A stretch of 64,000 bases of DNA from Mucilaginibacter sp. UR6-11 (GTDB lineage Bacteria; Bacteroidota; Bacteroidia; Sphingobacteriales; Sphingobacteriaceae). Numbering within the stretch: position 1 is the first letter of the stretch; every line of letters starts with the position of its first letter. Below the pieces are notes generated by a model that did not search any database, had not been told where the DNA came from, and worked only from the letters and a program-made list of their open reading frames with translations. Below are positions 16,753-24,472 of the stretch, in pieces. The stretch covers positions 124,001 to 188,000 of the forward strand of contig NZ_JAJIWO010000003.1 in NCBI RefSeq assembly GCF_020880695.1, written 5' to 3'. A program made the translations under genes and the position numbers.

Positions 16753-17733
16753 TTACTGCCCTAAAAGCCAGGCAAATATCAACGGCACAACAATTGTTGC
16801 ATCGCTTTCAACAATAAATTTTGGTGTGTTTACATCCAGTTTACCCCAGGTTATCTTCTCGTTTGGCACCGCGCCCGAGTATGAACCGTAGGAAGTCGTA
16901 GAATCAGAGATCTGGCAAAAATAGCTCCAGAAAGGGATATCCTGCATCTCCATATCCTGGTAAAGCATAGGTACAACGCATATCGGGAAATCGCCGGCAA
17001 TACCGCCGCCTATCTGGAAAAAGCCTACGCCTTTACCGCCCGAGTTTTTTGGGTACCAGCCGGCCAGCCAGGCCATGTACTCAATACCGCTTTTCATGGT
17101 AGTGGCTTTTATCTCGCCTTTGATAACGTACGATGCAAAGATGTTACCCATGGTACTGTCTTCCCAACCCGGTACCACAATCGGCAGGTTCTTTTCGGCA
17201 GCTGCCAGCATCCATGAGTTTTTCGGATCGATTTCGTAGTACTGCTCCAGGTCGCCGCTTAACAGCATTTTGTACATATATTCATGCGGGAAATAGCGCT
17301 CGCCGCTATCATCAGCATCTTTCCATATTTTATGAATATGTTTTTGCAGGCGGCGAAAAGCTTCTTCTTCGGGGATACAGGTATCTGTTACCCGGTTATA
17401 GTGGTTCTCTAACAGATCCCACTCATCCTGCGGGCTTAAGTCGCGATAGTTAGGCACGCGTTTATAATGCGAATGTGCTACCAGGTTCATAATATCTTCT
17501 TCCAGGTTGGCGCCTGTACACGAAATGATATCAATTTTCCCCTGGCGGATCATCTCGGCCAGCGAGATACCCAGTTCGGCGGTGCTCATGGCGCCGGCAA
17601 GCGTTACCATCATTTTTCCACCTTCCAGCAAATGGGTTTCATAGCCTTTAGCGGCATCCATTAACGCGGCAGCATTAAAATGCAGGTAGTTTTTTTCAAT
17701 AAACTGAGATACGGGTCCTTTAGTTGTGCTCAT
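16753..17733 (-). CDS. Deoxyhypusine synthase family protein
   Basis: The 326-residue protein matches the deoxyhypusine synthase fold family, an NAD-dependent aminobutyl transferase acting on spermidine. Visible family features are a Rossmann-like core, GKGVGFFQIGGGIAGDFPI around residue 234-252, and SGAVPNEKITWGKL, where Lys298 of WGK sits at the place of the catalytic Lys of the eukaryotic enzyme. Bacteria normally lack hypusinated eIF5A, and some bacterial members make homospermidine instead, so the real acceptor is uncertain. No polyamine gene flanks it. A TACTTTTG element at 17757-17764 (minus strand) lies 24 bases upstream and could be the -7 box, but no good -33 box is seen. Confidence 0.85.
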   Translation of the reverse strand: MSTTKGPVSQFIEKNYLHFNAAALMDAAKGYETHLLEGGKMMVTLAGAMSTAELGISLAEMIRQGKIDIISCTGANLEEDIMNLVAHSHYKRVPNYRDLSPQDEWDLLENHYNRVTDTCIPEEEAFRRLQKHIHKIWKDADDSGERYFPHEYMYKMLLSGDLEQYYEIDPKNSWMLAAAEKNLPIVVPGWEDSTMGNIFASYVIKGEIKATTMKSGIEYMAWLAGWYPKNSGGKGVGFFQIGGGIAGDFPICVVPMLYQDMEMQDIPFWSYFCQISDSTTSYGSYSGAVPNEKITWGKLDVNTPKFIVESDATIVVPLIFAWLLGQ

Positions 17734-17736
17734 TGT

Positions 17737-18226
17737 TGATACATTATAATATTGCGCAAAAGTAGGGTTTTTGCCGAAACGGGGCTTTTAAATTTTAAAA
17801 TGAAACATAAATGTTTTTTTGGAACGACGGCGGGGGTTCACTCCTATTGGCGTTGCCCCGATTAAAATCGGGCCCCGTGCTTTCCGCTCCTTTGGTTAAG
17901 CAAAGACAATATCTTAAGAAACTACTATTGTTGAAATGGGGGTCTGGGGGTGTTAAAAACTAAAAACTTTGTGAATAAGTTAATATAAAGGCAGGGTGAA
18001 CTAATTTCCGCTCTAGTCTTGGAGGATTGGCGCCGTTGGGCCATTACGCGCATGGCTTGTCAAAGCGATAAACCACTCAGCCAATTCAGTCACCAAACAA
18101 TCCATCATTTTTTCGTATATTGCTATAGCTCGCATGCTTATTTCCAGCGGCTCACCGCTACAACATAAAACACAGATTTTATTTTTGCTGAAATCGCCTA
18201 AAGTTCTTTGAATTATTAATAAATAA
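17737..18226. other. Gene-poor spacer with palindromic and G-rich repeat words
   Basis: This stretch has no ORF of normal size. It holds the palindrome CCCGATTAAAATCGGG (17857-17872; seven-base arms) followed by the words CCCGTGCTTTCCGCTCC, then the G-rich word GGGGGTCTGGGGGTG at about 17938-17952. These words resemble dispersed intergenic repeats that I recall from Sphingobacteriaceae genomes; this is recollection, not a search result. The minus strand from 18233 to 18013 holds a short open frame described separately. Confidence 0.45.
18013..18135 (-). other. Short open frame of protein-like composition
   Basis: On the minus strand an ATG at 18135 opens a 40-codon frame, MRAIAIYEKMMDCLVTELAE and on, ending in ARNGPTAPILQD and TAG at 18013. 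The same frame stays open upstream to about 18233 (some 70 codons) without another ATG. The composition is helix-like and not low-complexity. I do not recognise a family. It may be a small gene, a remnant of a decayed gene, or part of an intergenic repeat read by chance. Confidence 0.25.
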
Positions 18227-18254
18227 TTGTTTATCAGCTATTTATCTAAAATAC

Positions 18255-18422
18255 TTACTACCGGTATAAGGCACGATGCCCGAAAAACGGTCAAAATTAC
18301 TACCGGTATAAACCCCGATGCCTGGAAAACGGCTAAAATTACTACCGTTGTAAAGCACTATACCTGGAAAACGCCTGATTTTACTACCGGCAAATACCCT
18401 AACACCGGTGCGAACGGGCAAA
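18255..18422. repeat. Tandem array of four 42-bp units
   Basis: Units start at 18255, 18297, 18339 and 18381, each opening with TTACTACCG and spaced by exactly 42 bases. Copies 1 to 3 are clearly alike (GATGCC or TATACC, then GAAAACG), and copy 4 is degenerate. Because 42 is divisible by three, frames on both strands stay open (plus 18227-18433, minus 18460-18242) with 14-residue repeats such as KITTGINPDAWKTA or GSNFSRFPGIGVYT. Neither looks like a known protein, so I treat the array as a minisatellite. It ends 67 bases before the BamA-like gene. Confidence 0.8.
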
Positions 18423-18489
18423 AAGCTAATTAACCTAAATTTAATCTGAGATTTTGCCATAAATCTTTACCTTAGGCACATTATCATAA

Positions 18490-19632
18490 ATGAAGAAACT
18501 TTTAGCCCTACTTATCGCAATAAGCTTATCTGAAAGTTTCAGGCCGGCTTTTGGCCAAAGCATCATCCCTAAGTTTATCCGGAAAATGTATTTTGAAAAA
18601 GATACCACCAAACGCAGCAGCTTCGTGGTATTGCCGGTACTGTCATCAGCTCCCGAAACGGGGATAGAAGCAGGTGGCGCCGCCTTATATTCGTTCTATA
18701 CGGATAGTATTCACAGCGGCACCCGGGTATCAAACATCTATGCCTACGCAACCCTTACTACCAAAGGTCAAAACCGTTTAAATTTAAGTACCACGTATTG
18801 GTCGCCGCAAAATCAATATCATTATTATGCCGCTGTTGGGCGCATTGATTTCCCGGTTGATTTTTACGGGATAGGCAACAATACCCATAAGGCCGATGCC
18901 GACAGGCTGGGCCAGAAACGCTACCGTTTAATGCTGGAGGCGCAAAAGCTCATCGCTAAAAATGTATACGCGGGCTTTGTAGGCGGCGGCTATAAATATG
19001 ATTTTATCAGCGCCAGTCCGACAGGAATATTTAAAAATAGCCCGCTAGTTGAGGACCGCGCCGGCGGTACTTTTTTATACGTTGGGCCAAGCATTATTTA
19101 CGATACCCGTAACAATAATACCTATACCACCAGCGGCATGATGATCAACGCTTATTATAACATCATGCAGGGCGTACTGGATAATAACAGTTATCATGGC
19201 GGTTTCCTCAACGTAGAATATTCGCAGTTCATATCCCTTGGCAGGACCCTGGTTTTGGGTGTTGACGTGCAGGAACAAAGTTTAACCGGCGGGCGGTCGC
19301 CGTTTTATCTGTTACCCCAAATGGGTAGTGACGAAATGATGCGCGGTTATTACGAGGGCCGTTACCGCGACCGGAATTTAATTGCCGGCCAGGCCGAACT
19401 GAGGTACCGGTTAAGTGAACGTTTTGGTTTAGTAGGTTTTGTTGGTGCGGGCGAGGTTTTTCATTCGGCCTTTGCCCTGTCGGCTTTAAAGCCTAACCTG
19501 GGCGCCGGGTTACGTTACTTTTTTGATATTGAAAAAGGCCTGAGCCTGCGCGCCGATTACGGCATGGGCCAAAAGCCAGCCGGCGAGCAGCGGGAAAGCG
19601 GATTTTATATCGGGTTAGGGCAAGCGTTTTAG
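18490..19632 (+). CDS. BamA/TamA-family outer-membrane beta-barrel protein
   Basis: The 380-residue product has a signal peptide ending near FGQS (about residue 24) and then only a beta-barrel-like region. Evidence is the alternating aromatic strands, the PETGIEAGGAALYSF opening typical of the Omp85 surface-antigen domain, a central GPSIIYDTRNNNTYTTSG strand pair, the GLRYFFDIEKGLSLRADYGMG motif near the end, and a C-terminal Phe as the barrel recognition residue. No POTRA domain is present, so it is not the essential BamA; it is like the small 16-strand patatin-less relatives common in Bacteroidota. The gene stands alone between the tandem array and a convergent methyltransferase gene. Confidence 0.75.
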   Translation: MKKLLALLIAISLSESFRPAFGQSIIPKFIRKMYFEKDTTKRSSFVVLPVLSSAPETGIEAGGAALYSFYTDSIHSGTRVSNIYAYATLTTKGQNRLNLSTTYWSPQNQYHYYAAVGRIDFPVDFYGIGNNTHKADADRLGQKRYRLMLEAQKLIAKNVYAGFVGGGYKYDFISASPTGIFKNSPLVEDRAGGTFLYVGPSIIYDTRNNNTYTTSGMMINAYYNIMQGVLDNNSYHGGFLNVEYSQFISLGRTLVLGVDVQEQSLTGGRSPFYLLPQMGSDEMMRGYYEGRYRDRNLIAGQAELRYRLSERFGLVGFVGAGEVFHSAFALSALKPNLGAGLRYFFDIEKGLSLRADYGMGQKPAGEQRESGFYIGLGQAF

Positions 19633-19647
19633 AGGATGTGCAGATCA

Positions 19648-20433
19648 CTACACACGGATAAGAAAATCCTCTTTAACCTGCCCGCTTCTAAAGTATACCA
19701 GCCCTATCCAAAACAAATCAACCGTAACCGTAACCTGCGGGTGCGCCTTTATTTCGGCCCAGGCTTCCTTCATGCCTTCGCTCCAGTAAATATCGTCAAA
19801 AATTAACAGGGTATCATCGTGCACTTTGGGCAGGCACCATTCAAAATATTTAAGGGTAGCATCCTTTTGGTGGTTGCCATCAACAAAAACAAAATCAAGT
19901 TTATCCAGGCCATCAATAACGCCGGGTAAGGTATTGTCAAAATTGCCGGTTATTAGTTCAATGTTTTTCAGTCCGGCTTTTTCAAAACTTTCCTTGGCTA
20001 CCTTCGCTGTCTCAGGACAGCCTTCCAGCGTATAAACTTTAGCATTGGGCGCAGCTTTTTGCAGATAGATGGTGGTGGTACCCAGGCAGGTGCCCAGTTC
20101 TATTATGGTGGTGGGTTGCAGATCAGCCGCCAGGCGGTAAAGCAGTTGAGCCAGTTTGGGTGGTTTTAATGCATTTTTAGCGATATCGCCCACCCGCTTT
20201 TGTTTGTTGTTATTTACGTGCGAGCCGGCTCCCAGATCAGTTATGGCGATCATCCGGTCGTCATTTAACAGCCCGTTGCGAATGTTTTCAACTTCGGGGT
20301 ATACGTTTTTGGCATGATAATCGTAAATAACTTCATCAACCAGACGATATACAAAAGGGGAATGCAGGCCGTGCCTGGTTTTGGCTTTTAGCCGGTAAAA
20401 CACATAGTCTGTCGCGAACCTGATATTAAACAT
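19648..20433 (-). CDS. Class I SAM-dependent methyltransferase
   Basis: The 261-residue protein has a Rossmann-type methyltransferase core starting with IIELGTCLGTTTIYLQKAAP (about residues 110-130, the SAM-binding loop), an acidic residue after strand 2 (VYTLEGCPE), and LDFVFVDGNHQK as motif III, followed by LLIFDDIYWSEGM. This is the layout of O-methyltransferase-like family 24 proteins. The N-terminal 80 residues include FRLKAKTRHGLHSPF-type sequence seen in Bacteroidota members. The substrate is not evident. It is divergent from the SirB1-like gene 42 bases away and convergent with the barrel gene. Confidence 0.8.
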   Translation of the reverse strand: MFNIRFATDYVFYRLKAKTRHGLHSPFVYRLVDEVIYDYHAKNVYPEVENIRNGLLNDDRMIAITDLGAGSHVNNNKQKRVGDIAKNALKPPKLAQLLYRLAADLQPTTIIELGTCLGTTTIYLQKAAPNAKVYTLEGCPETAKVAKESFEKAGLKNIELITGNFDNTLPGVIDGLDKLDFVFVDGNHQKDATLKYFEWCLPKVHDDTLLIFDDIYWSEGMKEAWAEIKAHPQVTVTVDLFWIGLVYFRSGQVKEDFLIRV

Positions 20434-20475
20434 GGTTGTAAAATTATATAAAGGTTTGTATTTTAGCGGTACATA

Positions 20476-21333
20476 ATGATAAATCTAACAGAAGTACACT
20501 CATTAATACACCTGCTGGACGACCCCGATCCGGAGATATACAACCATGTTCATGACAAATTGTTGTCATACGGCAGCGAAGCGATTGAGCATCTGGAATC
20601 GGCTTTTGAACAGGCTTTTGACGCGATACAGCAGGAGCGCATAGCGGATTTAGTACACGAGATCCAGTTCGGCATCGTAAAAAACGATTTGAAGCTTTGG
20701 CACCAGGGTGGCGCGTTTGATCTGTTGCAGGGCGTCCTTATTATCAACCGCTATCAATATCCTGATCTTGACGAGCAAAAGATCGTCAACTATATAGAAG
20801 CCATAAAACGCGATGTATGGATACAAATGATAAATGAGGCCAGCCCGGTTGAACAGGTTAAGCTGATTAATCATGTCTTTTACCATATGCATGGTTTTAG
20901 CGGTAATACCGCTAATCATCAGGACCCGCAAAACAGCTATTTAAGCCAGGTTATCGAAACAAAAAAAGGCAACCAGATCTTGCTGGCTATTATCTATTCG
21001 GTAATAGCGCAAAAGCTGGACATACCGGTGCACGGCGTAAACCTGCCGCAGCATTTTATACTGGCTTACCTGGACGAAAGCAAGGAGAGCGAATTTGAAA
21101 GCGGCATATTATTTTACATCAATGCGTTTAACAAAGGGTTTATTTTTGGCCGCCGCGATGTAGATATGTTTTTAAAACAACTCAACCTAAGCTTTGATAA
21201 ACAGTTTTATGAGCCCTGCTCAAACACAGATATCATTAAACGCGTATTGCGTAACCTCATAAGCTCCTACGAGCACCTCGGCTCGGCAGAGAAGGTGGAT
21301 GAGTTGAATGAACTATTGGCGATACTGGGATAG
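20476..21333 (+). CDS. SirB1-type transglutaminase-like protein
   Basis: The 285-residue protein matches the SirB1/transglutaminase-like core 2 family. A helical N-terminal part (residues 1-100) is followed by the core with NSYLSQVIETKKGNQILLAI, LDIPVHGVNLPQHFILAY and FYINAFNKGFIFGRRDVD. The His of LPQHF and the later Asn/Asp residues stand at positions usual for the fold. A Cys at the classical nucleophile position is not obvious (GNQILLAIIYS), so it may not be catalytic. Enzymatic function of the family is unproven. It is monocistronic. Confidence 0.75.
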   Translation: MINLTEVHSLIHLLDDPDPEIYNHVHDKLLSYGSEAIEHLESAFEQAFDAIQQERIADLVHEIQFGIVKNDLKLWHQGGAFDLLQGVLIINRYQYPDLDEQKIVNYIEAIKRDVWIQMINEASPVEQVKLINHVFYHMHGFSGNTANHQDPQNSYLSQVIETKKGNQILLAIIYSVIAQKLDIPVHGVNLPQHFILAYLDESKESEFESGILFYINAFNKGFIFGRRDVDMFLKQLNLSFDKQFYEPCSNTDIIKRVLRNLISSYEHLGSAEKVDELNELLAILG

Positions 21334-21569
21334 GTGCGCGTTGCGCTACACCCTGCAAAACTTCCATTATTTTTATTCATCCCGGATTACATCTGCAAAA
21401 AGAAAATAATCCCGAAAAACCCAGGCGGCATAAACCCTGAATGTTGAACAACGTTTGTTGCTACTATACCCTAACGACCGCGAATTGGTGGTCCGCGAAA
21501 GCAATAAAGAATTTTTTATACTTTTAACCCCTAAACTTAAAAGCCGAACAAAATTTTTATAATCAATTC

Positions 21570-22598
21570 ATGAAGTCACTTTATACCTTCTTCTTTTTAC
21601 TTTTTTGCAGTACCGGCCTTTATGCTCAATTTAAATTGAGCGGGAAGATCAGCCATTACACCGGCAGGGAGCAATTATTGATCAATATCCCCATTGCTTA
21701 CGGGTATGACGAGGAGAACAACATCCATATCCCGGTTGCTAAAAATGGCGCGTTTACCATTACCATACCGGTTAAAAGGGCAAAATTTGCAAGCCTTAAT
21801 TTTCAAAGAACCTTTCATTGGCTATTACTCAACCCGGGGAAAAATTTAACGGTTGCACTGGACGAAAATGATAAGAAAATCTCTTTTGTAAGCGGCACCG
21901 CGCAAACGGAAAATGCTTTGCTGGACAACATCAATTTAGAAGAATACCCGGTATTTCTGCAGGACGAACGCTTATACAGCAACCCGGATTATGCAACCAT
22001 GAATGCGCGTGTGGTCAGGCCTTATTTTGCCCAACGCGATAGTAAAATAGCAAGGGTAAATCAGGCACCTGTATCGCCGCAGGATAAAAAGCAGATCATT
22101 GCCGAGATAAAGTACAACACCTTAAATAATTTTTATGAACTGGTTAACCTGGCATCGACCGGCCGGGCTACCGTTGGCCGGGTTATCACCGGGCTGTTTA
22201 GCCAAACAAGTACCAAACCCGAAGTTTTCCCGGCGGGCCCCCAATATTATACCTTCGCCAATAATTACCTGGGCTATATGGAGCGAAAAGCCGTTGCCCA
22301 GGCCAAAAGTCAAAACTTAAAGCATAATCAACTCATCCCCTACTACGGTATCACTCCGGATAGCCTGGATGCCATTTTAACAAAATACGGCGAGCCGTAT
22401 CTGCGCTTTATCGGCGCAACAAAATTTTTGCCTGATGGGGTTACCGAGCAACTTACCTACAGGCAAATCATCCACTCGTTTAATGATAAAAACCGGGTGC
22501 AAATAGAAATTTTGGCGGCCGCCTTTATTAAGAAGTTTCCGGCCAGCGTTTACAATGCCGATATCCGGAAAAAAGTAAACCTGTTAAAAAACAAATAA
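21570..22598 (+). CDS. Secreted protein resembling the N-terminal domain of TlpA-like proteins, without thioredoxin domain
   Basis: The 342-residue protein has a clear signal peptide (cleavage after LYAQ, residue 20) and a beta-rich region LSGKISHYTGREQLLINIP that resembles the DUF4369-like N-terminal domain of Bacteroidota TlpA family proteins. A mostly helical middle part with YFAQRDSKIARVNQ and FANNYLGYMERKA follows. In those proteins a C-terminal thioredoxin domain with a CXXC motif normally comes next, but here the protein stops after IRKKVNLLKNK and no Cys pair is present. The stop is followed by non-coding sequence, so the domain is either lost or never present. Function unknown. A TonB-independent lipoprotein or envelope role is only a guess. 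Confidence 0.6.
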   Translation: MKSLYTFFFLLFCSTGLYAQFKLSGKISHYTGREQLLINIPIAYGYDEENNIHIPVAKNGAFTITIPVKRAKFASLNFQRTFHWLLLNPGKNLTVALDENDKKISFVSGTAQTENALLDNINLEEYPVFLQDERLYSNPDYATMNARVVRPYFAQRDSKIARVNQAPVSPQDKKQIIAEIKYNTLNNFYELVNLASTGRATVGRVITGLFSQTSTKPEVFPAGPQYYTFANNYLGYMERKAVAQAKSQNLKHNQLIPYYGITPDSLDAILTKYGEPYLRFIGATKFLPDGVTEQLTYRQIIHSFNDKNRVQIEILAAAFIKKFPASVYNADIRKKVNLLKNK

Positions 22599-22724
22599 CG
22601 CTGCGCTTGCCGCGATAGCTGTTGATGATAATGACGTCCGGCGCCAGAGGTAGTAGCGGCCGCATGCGTCAAAAGTGCCTTTGAGAGATATCAGCTTACC
22701 ATTAACAGCCAGGTTTTTTGTCAA
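22584..22724 (-). other. Short open frame without ATG in a 308-base spacer
   Basis: The spacer 22599-22906 has no normal gene. Its minus strand has a frame from TTG at 22724 to TAA at 22584 (46 codons) containing KGTFDACGRYYLWRRTSL, overlapping the end of the preceding gene. Sequence is protein-like but no family is recognised and no ATG is present. The rest of the spacer has a small hairpin GCAGAAT/ATTCTGC at 22801-22817 and the ilvE promoter candidate. It could be an intergenic repeat or a gene remnant. Confidence 0.2.
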
Positions 22725-22841
22725 AGGCAGCTTTTATAGTCAGAATATAAATTTGCCAAATAAAAAAGCCCACTAGTTTATTACCCAAGTGGATATGCCG
22801 GCAGAATTTTATTCTGCATGCATAATAAATTCAAATTTCCC

Positions 22842-22873
22842 TTGGCAAACACACTGTAAATTAGGTAAATTGC
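22842..22873 (+). promoter_or_regulatory. Candidate ilvE promoter
   Basis: TTGG at 22842-22845, 20 bases, then TAAATTGC at 22866-22873, lies 33 bases before the ilvE start. It approximates the Bacteroidota TTTG/TAnnTTTG pattern with mismatches in both boxes. Confidence 0.35.
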
Positions 22874-22906
22874 ACTTCCTGAATTATAATTTAAATACGT
22901 AATACC

Positions 22907-23971
22907 ATGACGGATACCCTGGACATCAAGATCACCAACACCCGCAAATCGCGTTTAGCAGAAACCGATTTTAGCAATTTGGTTTTTGGACGCACTTTTT
23001 CTGACCACATGCTGGTTGCTGATTACGCAGACGGCGAATGGAAAAATTTCGAAATTCTTCCTTACGGGGAAATTACGGTCAGTCCCGGTATTTCTGCGCT
23101 ACACTACGGGCAATCATTTTTTGAAGGTATAAAAGCTTATAAACATGCTGATGGTAAAGTATCAATATTCCGCCCGGAAAAGAACGCTAAGCGTTTCAAT
23201 AAATCTGCCGAGCGCTTATGTATGCCAACCATCCCTGAAGATGTATTTTTACAAAGCCTTGCCGCTATAGTAGATATTGACCGCGACTGGATACCGGCCG
23301 CACCGGGTCATTCTTTATACATCAGGCCGTTTATGTTTGCTACCGACCAGTATTTGGGCGTAGCGCCATCAAAAACCTATAAATACATGGTTTTACTTTG
23401 CCCGGTTGGCCCTTACTTTACCAAACCATTGCGCGTTAAAATTGAAACCCATTATACCCGTTCGGCCGAAGGTGGTATGGGTTTTGCAAAATCATCAGGC
23501 AACTATGGCGGATCCATGTATCCGGCAAAAAAAGCTACCGAAGAGGGTTTTGACCAACTGATATGGACCGACGCCAAAGAGCATAAATATATTGAAGAAA
23601 TGGGCGCCGCTAACGCGATGTTTGTATTAGACGGCAAATTGATAACCCCATTGGCACAGGATACCATATTGGAAGGCGTAACCCGTGATACGGTTATTAC
23701 TTTGGCTAAAGACTGGGGGTTCCCGGTCGAAGAACGGAAAGTTTCTGTTGCCGAAATTATTGAAGGTGCTAAAAACGGTAAACTAACCGACGCCTTTGGC
23801 GCAGGTACCGCGGCTACTATAGCCCCGGTTGGCTCAATAAGCTACAATGGCGAAGAGTATACGCTGATAGACCCGTCACAACGTGATTTCTCTCAAAAAG
23901 TATTGAAAACACTGGATGCTATCCGTTACGGAAACGGCCCGGATACGCACGGCTGGAATTATTTTGTTTAG
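22907..23971 (+). CDS. ilvE: Branched-chain amino acid aminotransferase
   Basis: IlvE is a class IV PLP enzyme that transaminates the 2-oxo acids of valine, leucine and isoleucine with glutamate. In the 354 residues the PLP Lys is probably Lys195 in FAKSSGNYGGS, and the fold-type IV signature EEMGAANAMFVLDGKLITP (about 230-248) and LEGVTRDTVI follow. The N-terminal part SPGISALHYGQSFFEGIKAY is typical of the eukaryote-like/Bacteroidota BCAT type. Length is normal. It is a single gene here, away from other ilv genes, with a strong hairpin after it (24019-24049). Confidence 0.95.
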   Translation: MTDTLDIKITNTRKSRLAETDFSNLVFGRTFSDHMLVADYADGEWKNFEILPYGEITVSPGISALHYGQSFFEGIKAYKHADGKVSIFRPEKNAKRFNKSAERLCMPTIPEDVFLQSLAAIVDIDRDWIPAAPGHSLYIRPFMFATDQYLGVAPSKTYKYMVLLCPVGPYFTKPLRVKIETHYTRSAEGGMGFAKSSGNYGGSMYPAKKATEEGFDQLIWTDAKEHKYIEEMGAANAMFVLDGKLITPLAQDTILEGVTRDTVITLAKDWGFPVEERKVSVAEIIEGAKNGKLTDAFGAGTAATIAPVGSISYNGEEYTLIDPSQRDFSQKVLKTLDAIRYGNGPDTHGWNYFV

Positions 23972-23972
23972 T

Positions 23973-24100
23973 AAGATTGGTGATTGAAGATTAAAGATTG
24001 GGCCTATCGCTCTGATAAAAAAAGCCTTGCAGTATTTGCAAGGCTTTTTCATTTTATGTTTTTCTAAATGATCTTATATTAATCTTCAATCACCAATCTT
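23973..24100. repeat. 22-bp perfect inverted repeat flanking the ilvE/clpS terminator
   Basis: The 22-base word at 23973-23994 (AAGATTGGTGATTGAAGA then TTAA) is repeated exactly in inverted form at 24079-24100. The 84 bases between hold the terminator at 24019-24049. The words GATTGGTGATT and AATCTTCAATCACC are direct-repeat-rich, and a related word series is seen at 57284-57310. This could form a large cruciform in the convergent gap between ilvE and clpS. Confidence 0.8.
24019..24049. terminator. Bidirectional intrinsic terminator of ilvE and clpS
   Basis: A 13-base perfect stem (24019-24031 with 24037-24049) around core GCCTTGCA/TGCAAGGC, a five-base loop, and A/T tracts on both sides, between two convergent genes. 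Confidence 0.9.
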
Positions 24101-24106
24101 CACTCA

Positions 24107-24391
24107 CTAGTCTACGCTAACGGTGAGTCCTTCCTGCTGAAGAATTTTACGGTAAACTTCTACCTCTGTAAATGATCCCTCCAGTACGGCACATTTGCCT
24201 TCATTATGTACTTTCCAGGCTATGCGTTCGGCTTGCTGCTCGGTATAATCAAGGTATTTGATCATACAATTAATTACATGATCGAAAGTATTATGATCAT
24301 CGTTCCATAAAATAAGACGATGCAATTCTTTAAATCCCGCCAGTAACTCCTCAAGCGTAAAGGTTTGTTCTTGTGTTTCTGTAGTCGACAT
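24107..24391 (-). CDS. clpS: ATP-dependent Clp protease adaptor ClpS
   Basis: ClpS binds substrates with N-degrons and delivers them to ClpAP-type proteases. The 94-residue protein carries LILWNDDHNTFDHVINCM (about residues 33-50), the canonical NDD...TF(D)VI start of the ClpS fold. It also has VHNEGKCAVLEGSFTEVEVY, with the Ala-Val-Leu-type segment that contacts the Clp N-domain. Length is normal. It is monocistronic, ending at the shared terminator. Confidence 0.93.
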   Translation of the reverse strand: MSTTETQEQTFTLEELLAGFKELHRLILWNDDHNTFDHVINCMIKYLDYTEQQAERIAWKVHNEGKCAVLEGSFTEVEVYRKILQQEGLTVSVD

Positions 24392-24472
24392 GATGTACCT
24401 GCAAAATTACTTAAAAACAATAATAAATGAGTTAAAATGTTGTTTAAGTTTTGTTTAACAACTACCTCTGCC

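Noticed and set aside
18227..18460. Two overlapping ORFs (plus 18227-18433, minus 18460-18242) over the 42-bp array
   Set aside because: Both exist because the unit length is a multiple of three. Neither has recognisable domains; I record the array as a repeat instead of two genes.
17734..18489. tRNA or small RNA gene in the gene-poor spacer
   Set aside because: No cloverleaf with T-loop GGTTCGAATCC-type sequence was found on either strand by eye.
21441..21561. ATG-less open frame (about 40 codons with LLLLYPNDRELVVRESNKEF) before the gene at 21570
   Set aside because: No start codon, no family, and stop just before the next gene. It may be a chance frame or a remnant; evidence is too thin.
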